Assembly: GCA_001970855.1 (NCBI GenBank)
Contig: LSSN01000202.1
Location: 1 to 64,000, forward strand
Length of the DNA stretch: 64,000 nucleotides
Direction of reading: 5' to 3'
Origin: Smittium culicis
Lineage: Eukaryota > Kickxellomycota > Harpellomycetes > Harpellales > Legeriomycetaceae
Positions 51,453 to 63,155 of the stretch are shown here, piece by piece. Positions within the stretch are counted from its first letter, which is position 1. The number at the start of each line of letters is the position of its first letter. A program made the position numbers and the translations under genes. The notes beneath the pieces are model-generated. The model was given only the letters and a program-made list of their open reading frames with translations. It searched no databases and was not told where the DNA came from.

Positions 51453-51648
51453 CTAACTCTTTCCCGTCCAAAGCTATTTAAAAAATACGAATTTATCGAT
51501 TCCTTTATAATTTTTAAGTAAGTTTACTATTTTTTACAAAATACTATATACCAATAGTTTTTAAGGCTATGTAATAAAGAATTCTAGCCGAGCATAGTTG
51601 TTAATATTTTGTAGATCAAAAATAATATAACGCGCGAGAAAGAGCTAA
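51453..51648 (-). mobile_element. piggyBac-like MITE, copy 3 (inverted, CTAA flanks)
   Basis: Same family in reverse orientation: the block GTAGATCAAAAATA (reverse of the family's left block) sits near the right end. The boundaries are CTAA on both sides (51453-51456 and 51645-51648), followed or preceded by CTCTTTCCCGTCC and CGCGAGAAAGAG. The identical CTAA flanks look like a duplicated non-canonical target site. Confidence 0.82.
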
Positions 51649-52653
51649 AAAGTGAATATGAATCATTATATATGTGCTAATCACAATTATATTGGAAAAA
51701 TAAAATATTCTCTGATTCATTTAAGATTGTATTGGGGGTTTTTCCCAAATAATAAAAAAACGTTATATTATTATTATTTTTTTATCAAATTTAATTCAGC
51801 TATCAATTATTTAATTTATTTCCCCATATTTTTATTATACTTGTAAAGCTATATTATTTATAATGTATTAATTCAATGTAAAATAGTAAATCTATGGATT
51901 TAATAATAAGAAAGTCAAATTTTTATAATTTAATTGTATTATTAGCTAATGTGAACAAAATAAAAATAGATTATCGTTTTTAAGCGATTAAATTTCGAGA
52001 AAAAGCATAACTAATCGAAGTAATACTATTTAAAAACTTAATAGAATTTAGTGTAAATTGAAATTTTAAATTCAAGATAGAATTATATTAAGTGAGATAT
52101 TTAGAAGCTGTCTTTAAAATCAAATTAATGCTAAATACAAAATCATATTTAAATAAAAATAATACATGCGTGTCAACGGTTATACTCATTAAATAAAAGA
52201 TATTTTCAAATTCTTATTATGTTATAAATGATTAAATTTGAATATATTATAATACTTTTAATCCAAATAGAATAAATTTTCAATTAAAAATGGGTATAAA
52301 ATTTTTTTGGATAAAATAAAAGTGAAATTAGCGATGTTTATACAACAAGATAATTATTTTTAAATTTAATGGGATACTTTTTGTTTTTAATATACATTAT
52401 ATCAGCAATAAATTTATTTAAATTGATTTTCTAATAGTTTACTATGGCCTTTTTTTTTTTTTTTTGGGTAAGTTTAAAGTAGGAAAATACTGATTATTTT
52501 TTATGTATTATAATATTTGCTATTGATTCCAAAACAGTCGATAATGAATTATAAATATATAAAATTTTCAAAGCGAGATAAATATTATTTTCAGAGAAAA
52601 AGCGATAGTTTTTACCTATCTAAAAAATTTAAATATGTTAATTTAATACTTCA

Positions 52654-52678
52654 ATATATATATATATATATATATATA
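52654..52678. repeat. (AT)n microsatellite
   Basis: About 12 AT dinucleotides in the gene desert. Confidence 0.9.
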
Positions 52679-53861
52679 ACTTTTATAATTTAAAATATGA
52701 TCAAAATTCATGCCTAGATTATTTTGTACAATAAATTATTATTCTATATGATTATTAATTTACTGAGAATTATTAGTTATAAATAAATTCGATTTAACTT
52801 TTTCTTAAATATGTATTTAATTTAATTTTATTATACAATAATGTTTTTTATTATAAAATAAAATTAATGATAAGTATGTCAAAATGAATATTAAAAAAAA
52901 GACTGTAGATAATTATAAACTATCTTAATACCATATCTATATATAATGCCTATATATAGAACACTTGAATTTCAATAATTTACCAAACTTCAAATTTTTA
53001 TTAATTTTTGTTAATTTTTTTTATTTTTTTTTAAATAAATTCAATTTTATTTAGATGGTATCAATACTAAGATCTATAAAATAAATCAACATATCTACAA
53101 AAAAAAAATTAACGCACTTCCAAGGCAAAAAAAAACCCCCCCTTATAAAAATGAAATTCATCTGCTTTTCTACCAGCTCTCTGCATAAATGATTCTAGAC
53201 TAAATCCATTTTTTAAAGAAATATGTGCTTTATTTTATGATTAGTATAATATAATAGACTATTTATACAAATTATTTTCGAGCTATGATACAATAAATTA
53301 TTAAAAATAACATAAGTATGAAAATTTATTTCAATATTTTCCCACTTACTGTGTATAATCTTAATCTATGTAGCGAATTTCAAAAATAAGACTTAATAAT
53401 GGTATTTATTTATTTTAGTTTTCAAGGTTCTATAAAATATAAAATTTTGTAAAGAAGCTAAATAAATACATTATAATTCAAGTCTAAAATTAGGTGCCAA
53501 AGTGTAAATTTTAGATAAAAGGTAAGTTTATAAAATCTAATTTGTTATAGTATTGATTAAAATATTTTATCAGTTAATCTTAAATCAAGCTAATAAATAT
53601 TTTTGCAACATAGGACATAAAAATCGGAAAAATTATTTATTTTATAAAATACTTATAAAATTTGATATACAAAACAAAGTTTAAACTGTTCAATTATTTT
53701 TAAATTGAAATTGATGCACATTAAACATAGCTGTTAAAATTATATGCTCGCAATAAATATAAACTTCTTCCTAATCTAAAAAAAATATACTCATAAAATA
53801 AAAGAGTAGTGAAAGCAATTTTTACTATGGTTTAATAACAATTATGTTTTCTCCTTTTTTA

Positions 53862-54056
53862 TTAACCCTTTCACGGATGGTAGACTATTTTTGATCTACC
53901 AAGTATAAGAATGCCTTCAATAAAAATAGCGTGAATCCGAGGCCTAAAGAATTATTGGTATGCTGTAATTAAATAGCAAATAGTTAGCTTGATTTTAAAT
54001 AATAAAAGAATAGTTAAATTAATAATTTTAAAGAGCATTGGACGGGAAAGGGCTAA
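53862..54056 (+). mobile_element. piggyBac-like MITE, copy 4
   Basis: Left flank TTAA then CCCTTTCACGGATGGTAG; right end GACGGGAAAGGG then CTAA. Contains GGTAGACTATTTTTGATC. 195 bases, no coding capacity. Confidence 0.87.
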
Positions 54057-54334
54057 ATTGTGTAAAAAAGTCATCTATTTTACGTAAGTGAATTATAAAG
54101 TATATAATATAAAATATGCGGGTGATACACACAGCAACTAGTTTGCAGTTAATATGAATTTACTTCACAAAGTTTTCAAAGTTTTATATTAGTATTTCTT
54201 GCCGATAATGAACTATTTTAATCATAGAACTGAAGTGATTAAAAATTTTTTAAACTTAATAACCTCATTCAGGTATAAATTTTGAAAAAAAAGCATTAAA
54301 ATCATAGATATAAAGTTCTAAAAAACGATTTTTA

Positions 54335-54531
54335 TTAACCCTTTCGCGGGCGGTAGACTATTTTTGACCTACAAAATATAGCCAACTATGCTCAGTTAAA
54401 ATTATTTATTTCCGAGGCCATAAGAATATTTGGTTTATTGTATTTTAACAACAAATAATAAATTTGCTTATAAATCATATACGAATAAATAAATTCGATT
54501 TTTTTAAGATTGTCGGACGGAAAAGGGTTAA
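54335..54531 (+). mobile_element. piggyBac-like MITE, copy 5 (both TTAA intact)
   Basis: TTAA at both boundaries (54335-54338 and 54528-54531). Left CCCTTTCGCGGGCGGTAG, right GGACGGAAAAGGG. It lies only about 280 bases from copy 4 in the same orientation and, with copy 2, best shows the intact target-site duplication. Confidence 0.9.
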
Positions 54532-55675
54532 ACCTGCTATATATTCTTAGTACGAGAAAATTTTTTTACTTATCAACCATTTATTATTATTTATGTGTTT
54601 TAATTAATTTTGGGCCTTAGTAAATAAATATTTAATTTAAAAAGAAAATATTGAGCAAGTTAAATTAAAATACTAAATAACATACCTACGCAATCAATGT
54701 TATTAGGGATTTATGTTCGAAAAAATTATTATTATAATTAGATTCATTATTATTTTTAAAATGTAAGTATAAGTTTATTACTTTTTGTTCTGTAGCTTAG
54801 TTAATTTCATTTTATGGTGAAATTATAATCACTTAATTAGTTTATATTATTAATTTTTATTCATAACGGAAATATTATCAAAGACTCAATTTTTATATTA
54901 AAAACTTATTGATAGTAAGCTTAACATTTATTTTAAATCACACTAGATTAAATAATCTTAAGCATGAAATTTTTTATCTAATTCGCATTGGTGAATAATG
55001 AAACCCGTTAAAAAAAATTAAAGCCCCAAGAGAACTCACCACATATATACATGAGTATAAGTTATAATAAAATTAGATAAATAAATTTATTTAAAATTTT
55101 AATGAAAATAAAAATTATCTCAGAAAATTTTTTTAAAGTAATTCATGTATCATTATGGGTGCTGCTAGTATAATTATAAAAACTCGGACTTAAAATGATA
55201 CGTCATCTTCAATAGTGTTTTTTTATTGAGGTGATATGGCCTCTGCAGATAGATGCTAATCGTTTATTTTTAGAATAGTCAATCAAGTATTTTTTTAGTG
55301 ATTAATGGAATTTAATTTTTTTTAGTATCAAAAACAGAAATTTCAGCCGTCCAAGAAATTTTCTTTAGGCATGTATGTTATTTTTCACTACTCATTCGCT
55401 CTACATGGCTTTAAACCCCATTTTTTATAATCGTTGAAATGCTAATGGTTTATTAGAAAAAGAAATTTTGAAAATAAAGCTGGCGATTTCAAATAATCAT
55501 CGAATTACCAGTTTGATTAGAATTCAGAAATTTTTTGATCGAATTTAATATCAAAAGTGTCGTTTTATATTCAAATATAGCTAAAAATCTCGGAGGCAGT
55601 ATTGCATTTTTAGATAAATAAAACTTTCTAGTAAAATTCCTTGTATACAGAAATTTGAGAATTTTATATCATGTA

Positions 55676-55685
55676 GGGGGGGGGG
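55676..55685. repeat. G10 homopolymer in the desert
   Basis: Ten consecutive G in very AT-rich sequence. Confidence 0.85.
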
Positions 55686-56088
55686 TGTCAAAATATGATA
55701 CTTTTTTAGGAATTTTATTTGATGATAAAAAATAACTTGTATATTTGATTAATCAGAGTATCTAGCCAAATATAATTTTTGATAAGTATATTCACTTGAG
55801 AAAGATGTATTTGATTTTCAAAAAAATCACTAAAAGGGGTTTAATGAAAGATAACTAATTCCAAGGTCCGGAAATAATCAATTTTTTTGAAATATCAAAG
55901 AATATGTTTAATTCACTTATAAACTATCAGTAAATTAAAAAAATATGTTTTTAAATGAAATTATCCATGAATATATTAAGGTTTAGCAATAAAGAAAGAC
56001 AGGAGCAGTTAGGAAAGAATATTTTGATATATGATTGGTAGTTAATTAGCTAAAAAATTAGAACAAATTTCTACGTATTCTCATTCAT

Positions 56089-56285
56089 ATTACATTTTCC
56101 CGTACGGTAGACTATTTTTGAACTACAAAATATATCCAACAGCATTCAATTTTTATAATTTAATTCCGAAGATTTAAGAAATATTGGCTTTTTGTCGAAT
56201 TATAGCAAATGGTAAATTTCATTATTAATCATAAAAGAATCAATGAAATAATTTTTTCAAAGAGTGTTGGGCGGGAATGGGTTAA
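56089..56285 (+). mobile_element. piggyBac-like MITE, copy 6
   Basis: Left end degraded (ATTA, then CATTTTCCCGTACGGTAGAC); right end GGGCGGGAATGGG then TTAA. The internal family block CTATTTTTGAACTACAAAAT is clear. Confidence 0.8.
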
Positions 56286-57383
56286 AGGCGTATCAAATGA
56301 CAAGTTTTTATGGAGTATAGTAAGCGAATTAAAAATTTTTATTATGGATTTTTGATTTTGAAAAGCTAGTAGAAAAGTTATGCACTCTTAGTCAACTGCA
56401 TAATTGACTTGGTTCTTCAACTGAAGAGTCTAATAATTTATTAGCGACTCTTCGGTGCAGCAGACATATTGTTACTGGATTTTAAATTCAACAAAATTAT
56501 AAATTAATCTTAAAATTGGCTAAACTTAATATTATATTTGGTAGACTTTGAAATAAATTTTATATGGGAGACTATTTCAAGGAACAGGATTTTATCCATA
56601 AAAAATTTATTACTCATAATATTTACTTTTATTTTTAAAACAATTTAGAAAATATCATAAAGCAGATAATCTGATACAACCAATAGCCTTAGCTGATTCA
56701 CGTAAGCAAATAGAATTTCAAAGAATAAAAGTTCCGTATCTCCTAAGAATATCCCGTATATATAGGTAAGGCTTAACGGAAATAAAAAGCGAATGAAAAA
56801 AAAATTCTCCCTATAAGAAATTTTCCCATTTTCATAAAAGTTCAATAGTAATTAAAAATTCAAATTCTTCTATTTGAAATTGGTTCTCAAATAATTAAAT
56901 CGCGAACGATTAGCTCAATTTTTATTATTAGGAAAGTTGCAAAGTGGTCATTTAAATTGCGTTTAGAAAAATTCAATTTGACAAAAAAAATTTTACTTAG
57001 TAAAACAAATTAAAACATCTACATAACGGTGAGAATAGAGCGTTCGCATTAAATTTACACCTATTTCCAAAAATAACTTTAAAGTGAGTATACTCTGTGA
57101 AAGCATAAAGCAATTAATTAGTCGATCAAAACAGATATCAAAATCAAAATTAAGTAAGTAAAATCCGCATTCAACTTTATATATCGGCGATTTCTAAAAG
57201 ATGCAGACTTTCGCTCTAATAAACACTTTCTGCTAATCAGGTTTTCTTTTTTTATGAATTCCATTATAAATTATTACCAAATAGATTATCCAGACATACC
57301 AATAATCATAACTTACTGAAGCCTTGAAATAAATTGGCGATTAAAAAAATCGATATCTTTTAAAAATTTCCTATACTTTTAGT

Positions 57384-57557
57384 TTTGCTCTTTCAGGGGT
57401 GGCCTTCTTTTTTTGAAATGCCAAAACTATCCAAAAAAATGATTAGCTGATAAATTGATTTAAAAATGGTAATAAATTGTTTGCTACATAATTCAGTGCA
57501 TCCAATAACAAATGATTTTAAACTAAGTTTAAGAGTGTTTGCCCCGGAAAGGGTTAG
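57384..57557 (+). mobile_element. piggyBac-like MITE, copy 7 (diverged, internally shortened)
   Basis: The left end CTCTTTCAGGGGTGG and the right end GCCCCGGAAAGGG then TTAG still align with the family. About 20 bases of the interior are missing and the block after the left end has several substitutions. Confidence 0.6.
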
Positions 57558-58811
57558 AACAGTTTTGAACTATTTCTATCTTTTCAGTGTCTGATTCTAT
57601 TTGGGGATAATTTATCGAAAAAAATAGTTTTAGCTTAGACAATTTATTAATGCTGTTATTTTAATTAGTTAATTTAGTTGATATGCGAATTTTTTACACT
57701 TATATAGCTAACCATAAATATATGATGTTTTTGTTAATATTAGGAAATTTTTTTTATGTTGCTTTTATTATCCTTCAATTTGAATTTTATTTACTAATAA
57801 AAAAAAGCTAAAACTATTAATTAAGCCAAGTAAAATTTTTTGGGCGACTCTAAACGAAGATTACACTGCGAATCCACAATGTGCTGTTGGTCTAATAGAG
57901 AAAAATATAACTAATCCCATTGGCTTAGTTGAAAAGTGGCTTAGATTTTTCTATTAATTTATTTGCTAGAAAAACTAATGCTTATTTTATTAAGTATTCG
58001 AAGGGCATGGAATTATATAAAATGTAAGTGCATAGTTTATAAAGCCACAACTTTGTCCAGAATACACAGTATATTAATTTTTGCGACCAAAAAAATTTAA
58101 TGTTGGTTATGAATCATCTATGATAACCACTATAATCGCTTAATAAATTAAATTTTGATGCAAAAATTTAAATTGTATAGCTAAGAACTTTGGGATGTTT
58201 ATAATTCACAAAAACTGAATATCGAATAAATATAGTTATGCTTATAAAATTATCGCAAAAAATGGGGAGATAAATTATGTTTAATTCTCTCCGATGCCAC
58301 TATTAAAAAAAGACTTAGATAATTTTTTAGAGCTGGTTTTTTTGCTAGATAGTTTTAACACATCAGCGTATTAAAGTATACTAAATTTAATTTTTAATAG
58401 GTTTTTAATTTATTTTTTAAAACTATGGCCGATTATACATCATAGGGGCTAAATTATAGGGCAATAGTATTATATACGCATTGTAATAATATGATCAATT
58501 AGAAATAGCTATTGGGTATTTAACACTAGACTTATGTTATAGAAAATAAATCCTAGATATTAGATAGAAAATTATAGAATATTATAGGATGCTATTTTTA
58601 AAATAAAATCAGATCAAATTATAAATCAAAAGGTCCAATAAGAATAGCGGGTTATGTAAAATGCCTGACATAGCTTGAAATTACATATTTTCGATAATCA
58701 AGACAGCCTTAATGTTACAGCAATCCATGTTTTATTAGCTTTATTCCCTTATTAAATCCTATGTAATATCTTTAATCTAAAATTTAAAGAAATATGGAGT
58801 CATTGAAAAAG

Positions 58812-58848
58812 TATAAAAGCAAAAAAACATCCTCTCAAAATATAAATA
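58812..58848 (+). promoter_or_regulatory. TATA elements upstream of the small secreted-protein gene
   Basis: TATAAAAG at 58812-58819 and TATAAATA at 58841-58848, about 150 and 120 bases before the ATG at 58961. The leader between them and the ATG is A/C-rich. Strong TATA boxes fit a highly or inducibly expressed gene; activity is inferred, not shown. Confidence 0.55.
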
Positions 58849-58960
58849 GCATTCATCATTGAAAATCAATCAGCAATTAAATCACTTTAATACAAAGAAA
58901 AAAAAGCAAATTTTCCTTTAAGCATTTTCAAACCAAACCAAATACTTATCACTTATAAAA

Positions 58961-59212
58961 ATGAACTCACTCACTTTCTTGCTCGTCCTCGTTGTTGTCT
59001 TGTGCGTTGTCCAAGCTTCCTCCGGAAATGATATCCTTATCTGGAAAGACGAAGTCACTGACCCAACCCTCATCAAACGTTATGAAGCTGTTGACTACAC
59101 TAACGTCCCAATCAGCAAAAGAGCCACTTTCGCTACTCTTGATGCCGTCACCCAAAGATTCTCTACCATGGTATCCAACTTCTTGTGGACTGTCCTTTAC
59201 AATCTTTACTAA
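58961..59212 (+). CDS. Small secreted protein with two dibasic KR sites
   Basis: An 83-residue open frame that I do not recognise. Residues 1-19 (MNSLTFLLVLVVVLCVVQA) form a classic signal peptide with a cleavable VQA end. The mature part contains two Lys-Arg pairs, K39-R40 and K53-R54, that would release a 12-residue peptide (Y41 to S52) if cut by a Kex2-type protease. The rest (55-83) is Thr/Ser/aromatic-rich and ends LWTVLYNLY. The codons are C-rich at third positions (GTC, CTC, ACC, AAC), unlike the surrounding desert and like RPS16 nearby, which supports real and strong expression. TATA boxes precede it; AATAAA signals follow at 59238 and 59324. No cysteines occur after the signal peptide. 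It could be a peptide precursor, a small wall or spore-coat protein, or an effector; the family is unknown. Confidence 0.72.
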   Translation: MNSLTFLLVLVVVLCVVQASSGNDILIWKDEVTDPTLIKRYEAVDYTNVPISKRATFATLDAVTQRFSTMVSNFLWTVLYNLY

Positions 59213-62200
59213 AGCAGTTTTTTATGGCCTAGCAGTCAATAAACTTGCTACACGTAGCATGTGTCGCCTTTTAATGCCATTTAAATATTACTAGCTCATA
59301 TTTTGTTTTTATATTTTGATAATAATAAAGGCAGATGAATAATATTTAATCTTTCATTTTCAACAATATTATTTTTCAACTTATCTATCTTTTTATTACA
59401 TCAGTTTTCTTATTTCTACTATTTTTTTCGTTCCAAAGATTTTTTTCTTTAGGTATATTCATCCAAGTCGTCTCAAGTAGAGCGTATATGTAATCATATC
59501 TAATTTTTTATAAATATTAAATTCATCCATGTCAAATATCTTCTATCAGACTTAAAAAATAGAGCTAATACTTTGGTAGCTTGTGCCTAGAGTACTACAG
59601 ATATATAAAAATGGAATCATTTATGTAGCAACCTATGCTATTTCTTTAGACATTCAGTGAATAGTAGTAAGGATAATAATGAAAATTATAATAACGAATC
59701 AACGATTTATGAAACTTATCTATGATTTATTATAAAAAATCAATCCATGATACGTTTATACTTTTAATTTTTATTCGAATATTTCCTTTATTTAGGCTTT
59801 TTTTCGTACCTAGTTTGCAAAAATTTTTATTTTAAAATTTAGTAATTTTAAATCTTTCATAGTAGCTGACGTAGCTAAATTTATATGTTCATGAAAGGTA
59901 CAAAAAGTTAATAAAATTATTGTAATACTAAATTGCATATTTTCTCTAATTGTTATGACCGGTATGAGATTTAAAGTATTAGCGTTGATATAATGGCTTT
60001 TTATTCTCAATGAGGCATTAGCAATGTCAAAAAATAAATTAACATTGGAATTGATAAGAAAGTACAAATCCTCTGGAAGTTTAATTTTTTACAAGCGCTT
60101 TAAAACCGAAATAATCAGAGAGTTATAAAAGATTAATCAGAGACAAAGCCAAATGGAAAATATAAATGAAAAATATTTCTGGAAAATAAGTAAATGTCTT
60201 ATCACTAGCTTAAACCTTTAGGACTACTTGAGCTTGAAGTAGTTATTACTAAAGGGATCTAATAGTGATAAATTTGCATTTATTGTTGCACAAACTTGGA
60301 TCAATAGACAGTGACTTATAAATTTAATTCAATTTTTCTAGTTCATAGATTCGTTCCAATTTATTGATATTTAATATATCTTTAAAATCCCTTGTAATAA
60401 CATATATACATTTCGATATATCGAGAGAATATATCGTCTGTAACTTACTGTGGTTTTGATAAATATAAGTAGCCAATCTCATGTGTTAAAATTTTTGAAT
60501 TGAAGATAAAAATATAGCCTAAATAATCAATGCTCATTCATAGAAAATGAATAATGTTGTACTTTAATGTCATTTTTATTCTGTACTTTTTAATCGGATA
60601 TAAAATTAGGAGGGGTGGTGATGATAATAAACACTATGCCGATATGAAGGGGGTTTCAAGTACTGTATACAATTCCTATAATTTGTTTTAATGCTTTATT
60701 CCTTTCACGTAAAACGCTCATTAAATAGTAAATTTATCGATTCGCATATGATATATAAGTAAATCTATTATTCGCTGCTATTTTATGGTAAATCAATATT
60801 TCTTAATGTTTTAGGAATAAACCTTTTTTATTGAGTGCACTTGGCTATATTTGGTAGACCAAAAACAGTCAATGGCTCAGGAAAGTGTAAGGTAAACACA
60901 TGAAAAATCGTAAAATTTATATAGTTACCATTAAACACAACATCAAAGTGATATAAAAATGGCTGATATAATTCTAATGTCGACAAATGCAACTTATACA
61001 TATATCGTTTATTAATTAAAACAAGAACAGGAATTGATGGATCTTACCAAAAAAAAAAAAAACAACGTTATATTGCACATATAGTCTTAGATGATCACGT
61101 TGTTTTACAATTCTTAATAGTAATAATGGACCAGCGATAATGTGATTAGATTTTTCAATTAAATAACAAAACAATGCGCAATGAGGTCGAAAATATGGAA
61201 TTTTTAAACGATAATAAAAAATAACTTTTCGAAATAGAAAAGGAAGGTAAATGAGTCAAGAGTAAATAGTTTTTAGCTCGTTAATTTTCATAAAGCTATA
61301 AGAGTAAGCCTTTGTATAGATATAATATAATAAATATTACAAATAAAATTTTTTATAACGCATGTGTAACTAAAATAATATTACAGACTTGATCCAGGAG
61401 GCAGTGGAAAATAAGGATCCGTGATCCTCATTGCTATTTGGCCAAAATAAATAAGCGGGTACTAAGGTAAAGTGCTTTAAAGTATATCGAAAAATAAAAA
61501 ATGGAATATATTAGATCCTAAACAGATAACATGAAAGTAATTTCAAGTGATATTCGAAAAATTAAAAGAAGGCAATCGGGATTAAAAAGAAAAATAGATG
61601 TCAAGAGTTAGTTGTCTATTCGTATTTTGATTGAATTTTCTCGGTGGGATAAAATAATAATACTGTAAGATGAATGATGTGTCGAGATTGATTTCTTAAA
61701 AATATAAACGAGATCTTAAAAACAAGCAAGTGTAACTAAATATTGGCAAAGGTGGGGCTTTTTAAAGACGTAGAAAAACGTACAAGTAGTAAAAAGCCAT
61801 CTCTAAAGAAATGTAAATACTGAGCTGAGTATTGTATTAAGTCTACCTTATATATCTGCAATGTTTATTGGTCTTAATCTTGGATATAATTTTTTTCTGT
61901 AGATTAAAACTTCCTATCCACCAATAATTGCACTCGTCAAAATTCGATCTATTTCTAGGGATGAAGACTACTTCTCTGATACAAAGACTTGTATTCATTA
62001 AGTAAATCGAGGTTATTCACTGATTTGCCAACACAGGTGCGACTCTATTGTTAGAGGTAGATAAAAATATGGGGCCAATAGATTGTGTGATTAAAGTTTA
62101 GCTTGTACCAGTAAAATAAATAAAATAATATTTATTTGTGTATAAATACCAATTATTGACCATTTGAAAAAATAGATAATTAGGCTAATGTAAATATAAT

Positions 62201-62549
62201 AAAATAAATTGGCCAATAATAGCAAAAAATTTATTATCAAGTCTGGCCAGTAATACTCGAGAAAATTGTAAGCGTTAAAGCTCAAGTTGTTCATGAAAAA
62301 AAAAATAAAAAAATTTGAGATTCAATATTCACTAGCTAGCACGAATCTGAATGAAACCTTCTCTTAAAATACCAATTCTTCGTGTTTCAAGACTTACAAC
62401 GATATAGGTAGGTTATACTAAATGATTCTTAATATTAGAAATATTTTATTTATAGATTCGCTTTTACCGATCGAGAACCTCTTTCTTTGACAAATCTGTT
62501 TATTCTTCAATCGACTAATAATCGCTTCTTTTTACCTTAACATTAGAAT
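59213..62549. other. Intergenic region between the secreted-protein gene and RPS16
   Basis: 3.3 kb, AT-rich, with 3' processing signals (AATAAA at 59238 and 59324) of the upstream gene and one diverged MITE (60696-60891). Minus-strand frames at 59810-60067 and 62091-62294 lack a supporting motif. Confidence 0.5.
60696..60891 (-). mobile_element. piggyBac-like MITE, copy 8 (inverted, diverged)
   Basis: Reverse orientation: TCCTTTCACGTAAAACGCTC at the left, and GGTAGACCAAAAACAGTCAA then CTCAGGAAAGTG at the right. Length matches the family (196 bases) but both TTAA flanks are degraded. Confidence 0.62.
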
Positions 62550-63155
62550 ATGGAGGCTGTACAGACTTATGGGCGCAAGGTAAATATTCATCTCAGAATT
62601 TCTTGTCGATTATGAACCTTCATATAAAGATCTAAATAATTTTAAATAAATTTTAGAAAACTGCCACCGCCGTTGCTTACTGCAAACAAGGCAAAGGTAT
62701 GATCAAAGTTAACGGTCAACCATTGGAATTGCTCGAACCTGAAATCTTGAAATTCAAAGTTTACGAAGCCATTCTCGTTGTTGGTGAAGATAAATTCGCC
62801 AACGTCGATATTAGAGTCCGCGTCAAGGGTGGTGGTCACGTATCACAAGTTTATGGTATGCTTTTGAATTTATTTATACGTCATTTTAACTCCAAACCTG
62901 GTTTTCCTTTACAAAAATATTTTATCGACTATCTCTAATATATATTGAACTAATTTTATAGCTATCCGTCAAGCCATCGCTAAATCAATCGTCGCCTACT
63001 ACCAAAAATACGTCGACGAAGCTGCCAAGAAAGAAATCAAAGACTTGCTTGCCGCTTACGATCGTTCATTATTGGTTGCTGATCCTCGCCGCTGTGAGCC
63101 AAAGAAATTCGGTGGTCCAGGTGCCCGTGCCAGATACCAAAAATCTTACCGTTAA
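62550..63155 (+). CDS. RPS16: 40S ribosomal protein S16 (uS9)
   Basis: Component of the small ribosomal subunit whose C-terminal tail reaches the decoding site. Three exons: 62550-62579 ([10 protein letters not shown]), 62657-62855 and 62962-63155, closing to 140 aa, the usual length. Family blocks include [72 protein letters not shown] and the conserved tail [25 protein letters not shown]-rich third positions fit high expression. The short first exon carrying the start is common for ribosomal protein genes. Confidence 0.97.

Larger units (their letters stand above)
41992..58960. other. 17 kb gene desert with MITE relics
   Basis: No coding exon was recognised on either strand from the CSTF1 start to the small secreted-protein gene. 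The sequence is extremely AT-rich, dense in stop codons and A/T runs. It holds five recognisable MITE copies (51453, 53862, 54335, 56089 and 57384), an AGATT repeat (46575-46595), an (AT)n tract (52654-52678), a C7 run (53136-53142), a G10 run (55676-55685) and an imperfect palindrome (56423-56453). Short frames such as 51652-51846 have random AT-rich composition. Confidence 0.6.

Noticed and set aside
61414..61428. Small inverted repeat AGGATC..GATCCT
   Set aside because: Only a six-base stem; expected by chance in a window of this size.
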